DNA from: Methylobacterium radiotolerans JCM 2831
GTDB lineage: Bacteria; Pseudomonadota; Alphaproteobacteria; Rhizobiales; Beijerinckiaceae
Reading direction: 5' to 3'
Length of the DNA: 64,000 nt
NCBI RefSeq assembly: GCF_000019725.1
Contig: NC_010505.1
Coordinates: 1,054,001 to 1,118,000, forward strand
The notes under the pieces are model-generated. The model made no database searches and was not told the DNA's origin. It worked only from the letters and a program-made list of their open reading frames with translations. Below, one piece after another: positions 10,415-19,996 of the stretch. The position numbers were made by a program, and so were the translations under genes. Each line of letters starts with the position of its first letter. Position 1 is the first letter of the stretch.

Positions 10415-10703
10415 CGCCGCGATCAAGAGCGACCTGGCCAAGGTGGACGCGCACACGATCACGCCGGAGGAGTACGACGAGATTCCCGAGCTGACGGACG
10501 CGATGCTCGCGCGCGCCGATTTCTATGTCGGCGATCGCTTCGTGCCGCGTGGGCCGACCGGCAGGTCGGACGAGATGGTCGCGATCCACCTCCTGCCGGA
10601 GATCGTCGCGCATTTCCGCGCCCAGGGCCCGGGTTGGCAGGCTCGCATCAACGCCGCGCTGATGGAGGCGATCGAGCGCGAGCGCGCGGCGAAGTCTCGC
10701 TGA
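10374..10703 (+). CDS. brnA: BrnA family antitoxin (DUF4415)
   Basis: Antitoxin partner of BrnT and probable DNA-binding autorepressor. 109 residues. The N-terminal part (about 1-60) has the DAxTPEEYDEIPELTD region that precedes the fold in this family. The C-terminal half (PTGRSDEMVAIHLLPEIVAH ... GWQARINAALMEAI) is the ribbon-helix-helix-like segment of DUF4415 proteins, where GWQARIN is the hallmark. AGGAAGG lies just upstream of the ATG, inside brnT. Its stop lies 4 bases from the converging oxidoreductase gene. Confidence 0.85.
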   Translation: MSESRSATHRSSADAAIKSDLAKVDAHTITPEEYDEIPELTDAMLARADFYVGDRFVPRGPTGRSDEMVAIHLLPEIVAHFRAQGPGWQARINAALMEAIERERAAKSR

Positions 10704-10707
10704 GCGC

Positions 10708-11667
10708 TCAGATCCCCGCGTACCATTCGTAGCCGCGATCCTCCCAGTAGCCGCCGCTGCCCTGGCCGATCCCGGCGAGCGATTCCACCATCTCGACCCG
10801 CATCACGTACTTGGCCTGCTTGTAGCCGAGCTGGCGCTCGACCCGCAGGCGGAGCGGCGCGCCGTTCGAGACCGGCAGCGGCTTGCCGTTGAGGTCGTAG
10901 GCCAGGATCGTCTGCGGGTTGACGGCGTCGTAGAGGTCGATGCTCTCGTAGTAGCGGATCGGGATCCCGGCCGGCTCGGGCTCCGGGGCCGGGCTGCCCT
11001 GGCCCCAATCGTCCTTGGGGGCGTCGGTGGCGGTGGCCGGGCCGCCCCAGTCGTCTGCGGCGGCGAGCCGGATATAGGCCGCGCGCACCGCGCCCGGATG
11101 GGTCGGGCGCCAGAGGGACGCTCCCTGATCTCGCCCCTTGCCGCCGCCCTTGGGACCGGCCTCGAACTCCAGCGTGTCGGCACAGTGGAACACCGCGAAG
11201 CGCGCCTGCGGCTTCAGCCCGGCCTTCTTCAGCACCTCGGCGAGCGGCACGCCGCTCCACTGCCCGATGCAGCTCCAGCCCTCCACGCAATCGTGACGGG
11301 TGATCTGGGTGCGCGCGGGCAGGGCGCGCAGGTCCGCGAGGCTCAGCGACAGCGGGGTCTGGACCAGCCCGTCCACCGTCAGCCTGAAGTCCGAGAACTT
11401 CTGCGCCGCCAGCGCCCGGTAGGCGCGGTCCGGCGGGTCGATGGTGCCGTTCGGCTTGAACCAGGGCGAGATCATCGAGGCCGGAAATTCCCGGGCCAGG
11501 GTCGCGGGCGACATCAGCAGGCGCTGGACGTACTGGTTCGCGTCCTCGCCGACCTGGAGGGTGCGCCGCCCCGTCTCGCTCCCGGCGAACCGGTCGCAGC
11601 CGCCGAGGAGGGCGGTGCCCATCAGGCCCGCGCCCGCGGTGAGGAGCTTGCGGCGGTGGAGGATCAT
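10708..11667 (-). CDS. Periplasmic molybdopterin-dependent oxidoreductase (sulfite oxidase/MsrP-like fold)
   Basis: A 319-residue protein of the sulfite-oxidase molybdopterin family. The N-terminus MILHRRKLLTAG with a hydrophobic stretch ending in LGGC looks like a Tat-type lipoprotein signal (Cys24). The Moco-binding region has HDCVEGWSCIGQWSGVPLAE at 126-145; Cys127 is the probable Mo ligand by analogy with MsrP/YedY. The next gene upstream is a b-type cytochrome, and the two overlap (ATGA), so it probably receives or delivers electrons through that membrane partner. MsrP repairs oxidised methionine, but this protein is only distantly similar and its substrate is unknown. A Pro/Asp insertion (WGQGSPAPEPEPAG) interrupts the C-terminal half. 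Confidence 0.8.
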   Translation of the reverse strand: MILHRRKLLTAGAGLMGTALLGGCDRFAGSETGRRTLQVGEDANQYVQRLLMSPATLAREFPASMISPWFKPNGTIDPPDRAYRALAAQKFSDFRLTVDGLVQTPLSLSLADLRALPARTQITRHDCVEGWSCIGQWSGVPLAEVLKKAGLKPQARFAVFHCADTLEFEAGPKGGGKGRDQGASLWRPTHPGAVRAAYIRLAAADDWGGPATATDAPKDDWGQGSPAPEPEPAGIPIRYYESIDLYDAVNPQTILAYDLNGKPLPVSNGAPLRLRVERQLGYKQAKYVMRVEMVESLAGIGQGSGGYWEDRGYEWYAGI

Positions 11668-12527
11668 CGGGCGGGCTCCTTCTCGGGACGGCCGAGGCTG
11701 AACCAGCCGGTGATCATGCCGCGCATGTTGTTGACGAGCCCGGACACGATCACGAGCAGCACGTGGACCACCACGAACAGCACGATCAGCCCGGCGGCGA
11801 TGAAGTGGACGCTGCGCGCCGATTGCCGGCCGCCGAACAGCTCGGTGAGCCAGGGCCACGCGGCGTCCATCCCGGGCGACATGGCGAGGCCGGCGAGCAC
11901 CATCGCGGGCAGCAGGCCGAGCACGAGGACGAGGTAGGTCAGCTTCTGGATGACGTTGTAGCGCTTGGCCTCGGTGCCCTCGGGGAAGCGCAGGAGCAGG
12001 TGCTCCTTCACCGAGCCGCCGAAGTCGCGGATCTGGTCGCCGTCCGGGATCAGGCGCCGGCGGAGCTGGCCGCTGAACAGGCCGTAGAGGAGGTAGACTG
12101 CGCCGTTGATCACGAGGAGCCACGCGAACAGGAAGTGCCAGCGCCGTCCCGTGGCGAGGTCCTGGTTGGCCGGCAGCGTCGCCCAGGACGGGAAGGCGCG
12201 CTCCACCTCGGTGCCGTACTCCTTCGACAGGCCGAGCACGCCGGTGGTGTCGAGGGTGTGGGAACCGACCGTCACGACGCCGCGGGCCGTGCCGTCGCGG
12301 CCCTGCTCGCTGGTGATGGCGAGCGCCGGAGTGTCGAAGGTCGAGGTCGCGCCCCAGTAGAGCGCCGGATGCGCGTTGAAGATCTGCAGGCCGCTCATCA
12401 GCAGCACCAGCAGGACGGCGGCGTTGATCCAGTGGGCCAGCCGGATAACCAGCGGGTGGCGGTAGAACCAGCGGCGCCCCTGCCGGTCGACGGTCTCGGG
12501 GGCTTCGAGGGCAGGGGAGGCGGCCAA
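11664..12527 (-). CDS. b-type cytochrome membrane subunit (cytochrome b561/NiFe-hydrogenase b type)
   Basis: Di-haem membrane cytochrome, 287 residues. Hydrophobic helices are seen near LAHWINAAVLLVLLMSGLQI, WHFLFAWLLVINGAVYLLYG, LTYLVLVLGLLPAMVLAGLA and VHFIAAGLIVLFVVVHVLLV. His residues that could bind haem lie in RHPLVIRLAHW, RWHFLF, SVHFIA and VVHVLL. An extra periplasmic loop sits between helices 1 and 2. The only usable start is a TTG at 12527, which should be checked. The gene overlaps the molybdo-enzyme by 4 bases; the pair is a likely two-component oxidoreductase. Confidence 0.8.
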   Translation of the reverse strand: MAASPALEAPETVDRQGRRWFYRHPLVIRLAHWINAAVLLVLLMSGLQIFNAHPALYWGATSTFDTPALAITSEQGRDGTARGVVTVGSHTLDTTGVLGLSKEYGTEVERAFPSWATLPANQDLATGRRWHFLFAWLLVINGAVYLLYGLFSGQLRRRLIPDGDQIRDFGGSVKEHLLLRFPEGTEAKRYNVIQKLTYLVLVLGLLPAMVLAGLAMSPGMDAAWPWLTELFGGRQSARSVHFIAAGLIVLFVVVHVLLVIVSGLVNNMRGMITGWFSLGRPEKEPAR

Positions 12528-12905
12528 GCTTCACGGTCCCGGACAAGCATCGCGAGGCCGGGAATCGTCTGGAACCCGACCGTTCGGGCGAATACGTGGC
12601 GCAGGGGCGTCCGGTTACCATCCGCCGGAAAAAAGGCCGCAGCCGCCCCTTAAGCCTCCCCTCGGGACACGGCTGCGCCCGTGGGGGCGCGCGGTCGATG
12701 GCGGAGCGCGAGCGTTCCTCCCCCTGCGGGAGAGGGACCCGCGCTTCCGCCCGCCGCCGGTCGAGCCTGCCGGGGCCTCACAACCCTGTCACCCGCCTGT
12801 CACCCGCAGCCCTTCCGGGACGGAGCCCACGCCGCGGATAGAACCGAGATGTCCGCGACACAGCCTTGCCCGCCGGGCGCGCCGCACCTACACCCGGGCC
12901 TCATC
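12528..12905. other. Non-coding region upstream of the cytochrome gene and pyrB
   Basis: Divergent promoter region with no supported gene. It includes CCCTGCGGGAGAGGGACCCGCG at about 12722-12743, which resembles one arm of the palindromic repeat found twice at 29198-29337. A short direct repeat (CTGTCACCCGC twice, around 12785-12807) also occurs. If pyrB starts at 12849 instead of 12906 the region is shorter. Confidence 0.4.
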
Positions 12906-13853
12906 ATGACGACGCCTCCGCCCCCGGCCTTCCCGCACCGGCACCTCCTCGGCATCGAGGGCCTGACCCGGCCCGATATCGAGGTGCTGCTCGACGCCGC
13001 CGAATCCGCCGTCGACATCTCGCGGCAGGTGGAGAAGAAGCGCACGACCCTGCGGGGCCGCACGCAGATCAACCTGTTCTTCGAGCCCTCGACCCGGACG
13101 CAATCGTCCTTCGAGCTCGCCGGGAAGCGACTCGGCGCCGACGTCATGAACATGTCGGTGGCCTCGTCCTCGGTGAAGAAGGGCGAGACCCTGATCGACA
13201 CCGCCGCGACGCTCAACGCCATGCGGCCCGACATCATCGTGGTCCGCCACGAATCGGCCGGCGCGGTGCACCTGCTCGCCCGCAAGGTCGATTGCGCGGT
13301 GGTCAATGCCGGCGACGGCGCCCACGAGCACCCGACCCAGGCGCTCCTCGACGCGCTCACCATCCGCCGCAACAAGGGCCGGATCGAGGGGCTGCAGGTG
13401 GCGATCTGCGGCGACGTCCTGCACTCGCGGGTGGCGCGCTCCAACATCATCCTGCTGCAGGCGATGGGCGCGCGGGTCCGCCTGATCGCGCCCTCGACGC
13501 TGCTGCCCGCCGGCATCGAGCGCTTCGGCGTCGAGACCTTCACCGACATGCGCAGGGGCCTCGTCGGCTGCGACATCGTGATGATGCTGCGCCTCCAGCG
13601 GGAGCGCATGAACGGCTCGTTCGTGCCCTCGGTGAAGGAGTATTTCCGGTACTTCGGCCTCGACGGCGAGAAGCTGGCGCTCGCCAAGCCCGACGCCCTG
13701 GTGATGCATCCGGGCCCGATGAACCGCGGCGTCGAGATCTCCTCCGAGATCGCCGACGGCGCGCAGTCGCTGATCCGCGAGCAGGTCGAGATGGGCGTGG
13801 CCGTCCGCATGGCCGTGCTGGAGGCGCTGGCGCGGCACCTGCCGAACGGGTGA
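12906..13853 (+). CDS. pyrB: Aspartate carbamoyltransferase catalytic subunit
   Basis: Condenses carbamoyl phosphate with aspartate, the committed step of pyrimidine synthesis. 315 residues from the ATG at 12906. The carbamoyl-phosphate site [19 protein letters not shown] is at about 59-77. HPTQALLD near residue 143 and [13 protein letters not shown] near the C-terminus are also typical. A start at 12849 would add 19 residues ([12 protein letters not shown]...); neither has a strong ribosome site, and homologues begin near FPHRHLLGI. No regulatory subunit or dihydroorotase gene is adjacent. Confidence 0.95.
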   Translation: MTTPPPPAFPHRHLLGIEGLTRPDIEVLLDAAESAVDISRQVEKKRTTLRGRTQINLFFEPSTRTQSSFELAGKRLGADVMNMSVASSSVKKGETLIDTAATLNAMRPDIIVVRHESAGAVHLLARKVDCAVVNAGDGAHEHPTQALLDALTIRRNKGRIEGLQVAICGDVLHSRVARSNIILLQAMGARVRLIAPSTLLPAGIERFGVETFTDMRRGLVGCDIVMMLRLQRERMNGSFVPSVKEYFRYFGLDGEKLALAKPDALVMHPGPMNRGVEISSEIADGAQSLIREQVEMGVAVRMAVLEALARHLPNG

Positions 13854-13899
13854 GGCCGCGACAACGGGTGAACCCCGGACAAAGCCGGGCGGCCTTCAC

Positions 13900-13923
13900 C
13901 CGCCCCGCTTGCCCGCGGGGCGG
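13900..13923 (+). terminator. Hairpin downstream of pyrB
   Basis: A perfect 9-bp stem CCGCCCCGC / GCGGGGCGG with a 6-base loop, between pyrB and hisE. No T-tract follows, so it may be only a partial or Rho-assisted terminator. Confidence 0.5.
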
Positions 13924-13995
13924 CCGTAGCGCAGTTTCCTGCCGAAATCCGGCCCTGATCCGTATAAGGGGCCGTCGTAACATGCAGATCGCTTC

Positions 13996-14319
13996 ATGAC
14001 CGCCTACACGCTCGCCGACCTCGCCGCCCTCGTGGCGAGCCGCGCCGGGACCGATCCGGCCACCTCCTACACGGCCAAGCTCCTGTCCGAGGGACCCGCC
14101 AAGGCGGCCAAGAAGCTCGGCGAGGAGGCGGTGGAGGCGGCGATCGCGGCCGTGCAGGGCGACAAGACCGGGCTGCGGAACGAGGCCGCCGACGTGCTCT
14201 ACCACCTCGTCGTGCTGCTCTGGGCCGGCGGCGTCGAGCTCGACGCCGTCATGGCCGAGCTGGAGCGCCGCACCGCCCAGAGCGGCATCGCCGAGAAGGC
14301 CGCGAGGCGCCCCGCGTGA
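13996..14319 (+). CDS. hisE: Phosphoribosyl-ATP pyrophosphatase
   Basis: Second step of histidine synthesis: hydrolyses phosphoribosyl-ATP to phosphoribosyl-AMP. 107 residues, the usual size for stand-alone HisE. The MazG-like metal site is visible: [20 protein letters not shown], then EAVEAAIAA, then [14 protein letters not shown]. The gene overlaps coaA by four bases (GTGA), a pair often found in Rhizobiales, where other his genes may precede it; here none are adjacent upstream. Confidence 0.95.
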   Translation: MTAYTLADLAALVASRAGTDPATSYTAKLLSEGPAKAAKKLGEEAVEAAIAAVQGDKTGLRNEAADVLYHLVVLLWAGGVELDAVMAELERRTAQSGIAEKAARRPA

Positions 14320-15305
14320 ACGCGGCCGCGCTGCCGGGCTCGGTCGAGGCGATCCTCGAAGCGTCGGACCGGCTCTCGCCGTATCGCCGCTTCAGCCGCG
14401 AGGAATGGGCGCAGCTCCGCGCCGACACGCCGCTGACCCTCAAGCAGGAGGATCTCGAGCGGCTGCAATCGATCAACGACCCGATCTCGCTGGAGGAGGT
14501 GGAGGCGATCTACCTGCCGCTGTCCCGCCTGCTCGCCCTCTACGTCGCGGCGACGCAGGGGCTGTTCAAGGCGACGCAGCGCTTCCTGCTGGCCGAGCGC
14601 GAGACCAAGGCGCCCTACATCATCGGGCTCGCCGGCTCGGTGGCGGTGGGCAAGTCGACGACCGCCCGCATCCTGACCGCCCTGCTGGCGCGCTGGCCCA
14701 ACACCCCGAAGGTCGACCTCGTCACCACCGACGGGTTCCTGCTGCCCAACGCCGAACTCGCCGCCAACGGGCTGATGGAGCGGAAGGGTTTCCCGGAGAG
14801 CTACGACACCGCCGCGCTGCTGCGCTTCCTCCACGACGTGAAGGCCGGCCACAAGCGCGTGACCGCGCCGCTCTACTCGCACCTCGTCTACGACCGGGTG
14901 CCCGGGGAGGAGCGGGTGGTGGAGAGCCCCGACATCCTGATCGTCGAGGGCCTGAACGTGCTCCAGCCGGCGCGGCTGCCGCGGGACGGGACCGCGATCC
15001 CGTTCGTGTCCGACTTCTTCGACTTCTCGATCTATCTCGACGGCCACGAGGACGACCTGCACCGCTGGTACGTCACGCGCTTCATGAAGCTGCGCCAGAC
15101 GGCGTTCCGCGATCCGCGCTCCTACTTCCGGAAATACGCCGGGATCCCCGAGACCGAGGCGCTCGACATCGCCGACCGGCTCTGGACGACCATCAACCTG
15201 CCGAACCTGCGCGAGAACATCGTCCCGACGCGCCAGCGGGCGAGCCTGATCCTCACCAAGGGCGCGAGCCACCGGATCGAGAGCGTGGCCCTGAGGCGGC
15301 TGTAG
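14316..15305 (+). CDS. coaA: Type I pantothenate kinase
   Basis: Phosphorylates pantothenate, the first step of coenzyme A synthesis. The GTG start at 14316 overlaps the hisE stop. 329 residues, with the P-loop [15 protein letters not shown] at about 105-119, [15 protein letters not shown] shortly after, and the [12 protein letters not shown] and [11 protein letters not shown] segments of the bacterial CoaA family. The length is close to the E. coli enzyme (316). Translational coupling with hisE suggests co-expression. Confidence 0.96.
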   Translation: MNAAALPGSVEAILEASDRLSPYRRFSREEWAQLRADTPLTLKQEDLERLQSINDPISLEEVEAIYLPLSRLLALYVAATQGLFKATQRFLLAERETKAPYIIGLAGSVAVGKSTTARILTALLARWPNTPKVDLVTTDGFLLPNAELAANGLMERKGFPESYDTAALLRFLHDVKAGHKRVTAPLYSHLVYDRVPGEERVVESPDILIVEGLNVLQPARLPRDGTAIPFVSDFFDFSIYLDGHEDDLHRWYVTRFMKLRQTAFRDPRSYFRKYAGIPETEALDIADRLWTTINLPNLRENIVPTRQRASLILTKGASHRIESVALRRL

Positions 15306-15327
15306 GCCGGTTCGGGGCTCCAGACCG

Positions 15328-15370
15328 CACCCTTCTTCGAGACCTCCGCTCCGGCACCTCAGGATGAGGG
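15328..15370. repeat. Dispersed intergenic repeat of Rhizobiales type
   Basis: The stretch with CTTCTTCGAGACCTCCG, CTCCGGCACCTCAGGATGAG resembles the multi-copy intergenic repeat I know from Methylobacterium and related genomes, which ends in CCTCAGGATGAGG. It lies between converging coaA and thpR. Only one copy is in this window, so the copy-number claim rests on background knowledge. Confidence 0.45.
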
Positions 15371-15390
15371 CGCGGGTGGGAGCAGCCCGC

Positions 15391-15930
15391 TCACGCGAAC
15401 GGAAATTCCGCCTCCGCCACATACGGCCCGCCCCCGGTCGAGTCCCGCGCCGAGAACAGCGTCACCCGGTCCGACGTGTAAGTCAGCGGCGCGAAGACCG
15501 GCGCCTGCGACAGGTACATCGCGGTCGCCTCCGGCGTGGCGTCGCGCCGCAGCCGGGCCAGGGTCACGTGCGGGGTGAATTTCCGCCGTTCCGGCTCGAC
15601 CCCGGCGCGGCGCACGAGCCGCTCCTGCTCGGCCTGCAGATCCATCAGCCCCGCCTCCGGCACCACCGACGCGTAGAGCGCGCGGGGCCTGTCGCCGCCG
15701 AAGATGCCGAGTCCGTCGAGCGTCACCGTCAGGGCCGGGCGCGCCCGCATCTCCGACAGGGCCTCGACGACGTCGTCGGCCACGGTCGCCTCCACGTCGC
15801 CGAGGAAGCGCAGGGTGACGTGGAAGTCGCCCGGCTCGATCCAGCGGGCGCCGGGCAAGCCGCCCTGGTAGACCTTGAGCGCCTCGGCGATCTCCGCCGG
15901 CACGGCGAGCCCGGTGAACAGGCGCGGCAT
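15391..15930 (-). CDS. thpR: RNA 2',3'-cyclic phosphodiesterase
   Basis: A 2H-phosphoesterase that opens 2',3'-cyclic phosphates on RNA ends; formerly called 2'-5' RNA ligase. 179 residues, with the two catalytic HxT motifs: HVTL at 37-40 (followed by RFLG) and HVTL at 121-124. Its ATG shares one base with the tesA stop (TGATG), so tesA and thpR form an operon. Confidence 0.93.
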   Translation of the reverse strand: MPRLFTGLAVPAEIAEALKVYQGGLPGARWIEPGDFHVTLRFLGDVEATVADDVVEALSEMRARPALTVTLDGLGIFGGDRPRALYASVVPEAGLMDLQAEQERLVRRAGVEPERRKFTPHVTLARLRRDATPEATAMYLSQAPVFAPLTYTSDRVTLFSARDSTGGGPYVAEAEFPFA

Positions 15931-16625
15931 CAGCGCACCGGCTGCTGGCGGATTCGGTCCAGGAACGCCTCGACCGTGGGCGCCATGCGGGCCGCGATGG
16001 TCTCCACGCCCTGCCGGTTCGGGTGGATCATGTCGTCGAGGTGCTGCGCCCGGTCGCCGATGATGCCGTCGAGGAAGAACGGGTAGAGGGTCAGGCCGTA
16101 ACGCTCGGCGAGCGCCGGGTAGATCGCGTCGAACCGCGCCTTGTAGTCGGGCCCGAGATTGGGCGCGGCCTGCATGCCGGCGAGCAGGACCGGGATGCCC
16201 CGCGCCTTCAGCCGCTCGATGATCGCCGCCAGCGCGCCCTCGGTGACCTTCGGGTCGGTGCCGCGCAGCATGTCGTTGGCGCCGAGCTCGAGGATCACGC
16301 CGGTGGTCCCGTCCGGGACCGACCAGTCGACCCGATCGAGGCCGCCCGTGGCGGTGTCGCCGGAGACGCCGGCGTTGGCCACCGTCACGTCCTGGCCCCT
16401 GGCCTTGAGCAGGCGCTCCAGCACGGTGGGGAAAGCGGCGTCGGCGGGGAGGCGGTAGCCGGCGGTCAGGCTGTCGCCGAGGGCGACGAGCTTGATCGGG
16501 CCGCCCGGGGCAGCCCGCGAAACTGTCATGAAAGGGACCATCAGGAGCGCTAGCGCTGCGGCATACAGGGCCGTGCGCCGGAACACACCGCGCCCGTCAT
16601 GGCGTGGCCCCAATGCGGGACCCAT
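15930..16625 (-). CDS. tesA: GDSL-family arylesterase / acyl-CoA thioesterase I, TesA-like
   Basis: An exported SGNH hydrolase acting on acyl esters or thioesters. Family blocks: GDSLTAGY with the nucleophilic Ser, NAGVSGDTATGG, LELGANDMLRG and DDMIHPN with the Asp-His pair. A signal-like hydrophobic stretch (ALYAAALALLMVPFMTV) follows an Arg-rich N-terminus. The start is uncertain: ATG at 16625 (231 residues) is my choice because it keeps the signal near the front, but ATGs at 16688 and 16697 are in frame and none has a good ribosome site. Divergent from the YbbA/YbbP-type transporter, an arrangement conserved from E. coli. Confidence 0.87.
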   Translation of the reverse strand: MGPALGPRHDGRGVFRRTALYAAALALLMVPFMTVSRAAPGGPIKLVALGDSLTAGYRLPADAAFPTVLERLLKARGQDVTVANAGVSGDTATGGLDRVDWSVPDGTTGVILELGANDMLRGTDPKVTEGALAAIIERLKARGIPVLLAGMQAAPNLGPDYKARFDAIYPALAERYGLTLYPFFLDGIIGDRAQHLDDMIHPNRQGVETIAARMAPTVEAFLDRIRQQPVR

Positions 16626-16718
16626 ATCGCGGTGCACCCGCGGCCGGTACAGCCAGGATCGACCCCACGTGAGGACCTCGCGCGCCATGCTCGTCATCGC
16701 CCACAGATCGGCTCACCG

Positions 16719-17420
16719 GTGAGCCAAGGCAAGGTGCTGCGCGAGCCCGCGATCGCGCTGTCGAACATCGACCTCAGCCTCGGCCGAGGCGCCGCCCGCG
16801 TCCACGTCCTGCGCGGCATCTCGCTGACCGTCGACCGGGGCGAGGCGGTCGGCCTCGTCGGCCCGTCCGGCTCCGGCAAGTCGACGCTGCTGATGGTCAT
16901 GGCCGGGCTGGAGCGGCCGGATTCCGGCGGCGTCGTCATTGAGGACACCGACCTCGTCCGGCTCGACGAGGACGCCCTCGCCCGGTTCCGCGGCCGGCGG
17001 ATCGGCATCGTGTTCCAGGCCTTCCACCTCGTGCCGACCATGACGGCGCTGGAGAACGTGGCGCTACCGCTGGAACTCGCCGACCGGCCCGGCGCCCTGG
17101 AGCGCGCCCGCGCCGAGCTGGAGGCGGTCGGCCTCGGCCACCGGCTGCACCATTACCCGGCGCAGCTCTCGGGCGGCGAGCAGCAGCGCGTCGCCATCGC
17201 CCGGGCAGTCGCCCCGGACCCGGCGATCCTGGTGGCCGACGAGCCCACCGGCAACCTCGACGAGGCCACCGGCCGTCAGATCGTCGACCTGCTGTTCCGG
17301 CTGAAGCGGGACCGCGGCGCGACGCTGGTGCTGGTCACCCACGACAACGGCCTCGCCCGCCTGTGCGACCGCACCGTGCACCTGCGCTCGGGACGGATCG
17401 AGGAGGCGGTGGCGGCCTGA
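16719..17420 (+). CDS. ybbA: ABC transporter ATP-binding protein, YbbA-like
   Basis: ATPase of a MacB/LolD-like exporter, 233 residues from the GTG at 16719. Walker [11 protein letters not shown]-loop [10 protein letters not shown], signature LSGGEQQR, Walker [11 protein letters not shown] and the H-loop VTHD are all intact. The gene ends in TGATG overlap with the permease. The trio with divergent tesA matches the ybbA-ybbP-tesA locus; the substrate is not established, and a role with lipids or lysophospholipids is an inference. Confidence 0.92.
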   Translation: MSQGKVLREPAIALSNIDLSLGRGAARVHVLRGISLTVDRGEAVGLVGPSGSGKSTLLMVMAGLERPDSGGVVIEDTDLVRLDEDALARFRGRRIGIVFQAFHLVPTMTALENVALPLELADRPGALERARAELEAVGLGHRLHHYPAQLSGGEQQRVAIARAVAPDPAILVADEPTGNLDEATGRQIVDLLFRLKRDRGATLVLVTHDNGLARLCDRTVHLRSGRIEEAVAA

Positions 17421-19996
17421 TGCACGGCACGATCGCCCGCCCCGACCCCGCGCCCCGCCGGATCCCGCTGACCCTGCGCCTCGCGCTGCGCGAGTTGCGG
17501 GCCGGGCTCAACGGCTTCGCGGTGTTCCTCGCCTGCATCGCGCTGGGCGTCATGGCCATCGCGGGGGTGGCCTCGATCTCGCGCTCGCTCTCGGACGGGC
17601 TCGGCCGGGAGGGCCGGCGCATCCTCGGCGGCGACCTCGCCTTCAACCTCATCAACCGCGAGGCGACCGACGCGGAGAAGCAGGCCCTCGCGCGGGAGGG
17701 CCGCCTCGACGTGGTCGCCTCCCTGCGAGCCATGGCGGTGGCGCCGGGCGGCGACGCGGCCCTGGTCGAGCTGAAGGCCGTCGACCCCGCCACCTACCCG
17801 GCCGCGGGCGACCTCGCGACCGACCCGCCGGGCCGCCTCGCCGACCTGCTGGCGGAGCGCGACGGGGTGCCGGGGGCGCTCGCCGACCCGGCGCTGCTCA
17901 CCCGCCTCGACGTCAAGGTCGGCGACCGGATCGCGCTCGCCGGGCACGCCGTGGCGATCCGCGGCACCATCGTGTCCGAGCCCGACAAGATCGCCGGCGG
18001 CATCGGCTTCGGGCCGCGGCTGATGGTCTCCGAACCGACGCTCCGCGCCACCGGCCTCGTCCAGCCCGGCAGCCTCAACCGCTGGAGCTACCGCCTCATC
18101 CTGCCGCCCGGCACGCCGGACGCCGATCTCGACGCCGCGCAGGCCCGGATCCGCGCCGCGACCCCGGAGGCCGGCTGGGAGATCCGCTCGCGGACCAACG
18201 CCGACCCGCGCTTCGCCAAGAGCATCGAGCGCTTCACGCAGTTCCTGACCCTGGTGGGGCTGACCGCGCTGATCGTCGGCGGCGTCGGGGTCGGCAACGC
18301 CGTCCACGCCTTCGTGGAGCGCAAACGGCCCTCGATCGCGACCCTCAAGAGCGTCGGCGCGCCGGGCTCGCAGGTGGTCGCCCTCTACCTGACGCAGGTG
18401 ATGCTCATCGCCGGCCTCGGCACCCTGATCGGCCTCGTCATCGGCGCGAGCCTGCCCTTCCTGCTCGACGCCCTGTTCGCCGCCGACCTGCCGCTGCCGC
18501 TGAACCCGACGCTCGCCCCGGGCGAGCTCGCGCTCGCCGCCGCCTACGGGCTGATCACCGCCTTCGCCTTCGCGATCACGCCGCTCGGCCGCGCCCACGA
18601 CGTGCCGGTCTCCGGCCTGTTCCGCGACACGGTCGACCCGGCGCGCGTCAGCCCGCGCTGGCGCTACCGGATCTGGCTCGCCGCCAGCCTCGCGGCCCTG
18701 GTCGGCCTGTCGGTGGCGACCGCCTTCGACCGGCGCGTGGCGCTGATCTTCATCGCGGCCGCGGCCATCGCGTTCGGGCTGCTCCATCTGGTGGCGCTCG
18801 GGCTGATGGCGCTCGCCCGCCGCATGCCGCACCCGCGCTGGCCGGCGCCCCGGATGGCGCTCGCCAACCTCCACCGGCCCGGCGCGCTGACGCCGGCCAT
18901 CGTGCTGTCGCTCGGCCTCGGCGTGACGCTCCTCGTGACGCTCAGCCTGATCGACGCCAACGTCCGCCGCACGATCAGCGCGACCCTGCCGGCGCGGGCG
19001 CCCAATCTCTTCTTCCTGGATATCCCCTCGCGGGACGCCGCCCAGTTCCGGGAGTTCCTGGCCCGCGCGGCCCCCAGCGGGAAGATCGAGGACGTGCCGA
19101 TGATGCGCGGCCGGATCGTCGCCCTGAACGGCGTGCCGGCGAGCAAGATCCGGCCCCCGGAGGACGCCGCCTGGGTGCTCGACGGCGACCGGGGCATCAC
19201 CTACGCCGACACGGTGCCGGACGGCTCCAGCCTCACCGAGGGCGCGTGGTGGAGCGCCGAGCAGGGCGCGAAGCCTCTGGTCTCCTTCGAGGCCGACCTC
19301 GCCCGCCAGCTCGGGCTGAAGCTCGGCGACACCGTGACGGTCAACGTGCTCGGCCGCGACCTCACCGCGACGATCTTCAACCTGCGCCGGGTGGAGTGGC
19401 GCAACCTCGGCATCAACTTCGTGATGGTGTTCTCGCCGGGCACCTTCCGCGGCGCGCCGCACTCGGACCTCGCCACGCTGACGCTGCCCGGCGGCACCGA
19501 CGCGGCCGCCGAGAACCGCGTCCTGCGCGACGTCGCGAAGACCTTCCCGTCGGTGAGCGCCGTCCGGGTCAAAGATGCCCTCGACGCCATCGGCGACCTC
19601 GTCGGCCGGCTGGTCCTGGCGATCCGCGGGGCGAGCGCGGTGGCGGTCCTGGCGAGCCTGTTCGTGCTGGCGGGCGCCATCGCGGCCGGGCACCGGGCGC
19701 GGCTCTACGACGCCGTCGTGCTCAAGGTGCTGGGCGCGAGCCGGGCGCGGCTGCTCACCGCCTACGCCCTCGAATACGCCGCGCTGGGGCTCGCCACGGC
19801 CCTGTTCGGCCTGCTGGCCGGGTCGCTCGCCGGCTGGGTGATCGTCGCCAAGGTCATGCACCTCGACTTCCGCCTCGACCTCTCGGGCGCGCTGGTCGCG
19901 GCCGTGGCCGCCGTGGCGCTGGCGATCCTCCTCGGGCTCGCCGGCACGTGGCGGATCCTGGGGCAGAAGCCCGCGCCGTATCTCCGGCAGATCTGA
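17420..19996 (+). CDS. ybbP: ABC transporter permease with two FtsX domains, YbbP-like
   Basis: An 858-residue inner-membrane protein starting [14 protein letters not shown] at the base shared with the ybbA stop. The first transmembrane helix is near NGFAVFLACIALGVMAIAGV. A long periplasmic domain of about 200 residues follows. The first FtsX core is at about 270-420 (FLTLVGLTALIVGGVGVGNA, LIAGLGTLIGLVIGASL), then central helices near 420-470. A second periplasmic region leads to a C-terminal FtsX core (ASLFVLAGAIAAGHRARLYD onward). Size and layout fit the ten-helix YbbP family. Works with YbbA. Confidence 0.92.
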   Translation: MHGTIARPDPAPRRIPLTLRLALRELRAGLNGFAVFLACIALGVMAIAGVASISRSLSDGLGREGRRILGGDLAFNLINREATDAEKQALAREGRLDVVASLRAMAVAPGGDAALVELKAVDPATYPAAGDLATDPPGRLADLLAERDGVPGALADPALLTRLDVKVGDRIALAGHAVAIRGTIVSEPDKIAGGIGFGPRLMVSEPTLRATGLVQPGSLNRWSYRLILPPGTPDADLDAAQARIRAATPEAGWEIRSRTNADPRFAKSIERFTQFLTLVGLTALIVGGVGVGNAVHAFVERKRPSIATLKSVGAPGSQVVALYLTQVMLIAGLGTLIGLVIGASLPFLLDALFAADLPLPLNPTLAPGELALAAAYGLITAFAFAITPLGRAHDVPVSGLFRDTVDPARVSPRWRYRIWLAASLAALVGLSVATAFDRRVALIFIAAAAIAFGLLHLVALGLMALARRMPHPRWPAPRMALANLHRPGALTPAIVLSLGLGVTLLVTLSLIDANVRRTISATLPARAPNLFFLDIPSRDAAQFREFLARAAPSGKIEDVPMMRGRIVALNGVPASKIRPPEDAAWVLDGDRGITYADTVPDGSSLTEGAWWSAEQGAKPLVSFEADLARQLGLKLGDTVTVNVLGRDLTATIFNLRRVEWRNLGINFVMVFSPGTFRGAPHSDLATLTLPGGTDAAAENRVLRDVAKTFPSVSAVRVKDALDAIGDLVGRLVLAIRGASAVAVLASLFVLAGAIAAGHRARLYDAVVLKVLGASRARLLTAYALEYAALGLATALFGLLAGSLAGWVIVAKVMHLDFRLDLSGALVAAVAAVALAILLGLAGTWRILGQKPAPYLRQI

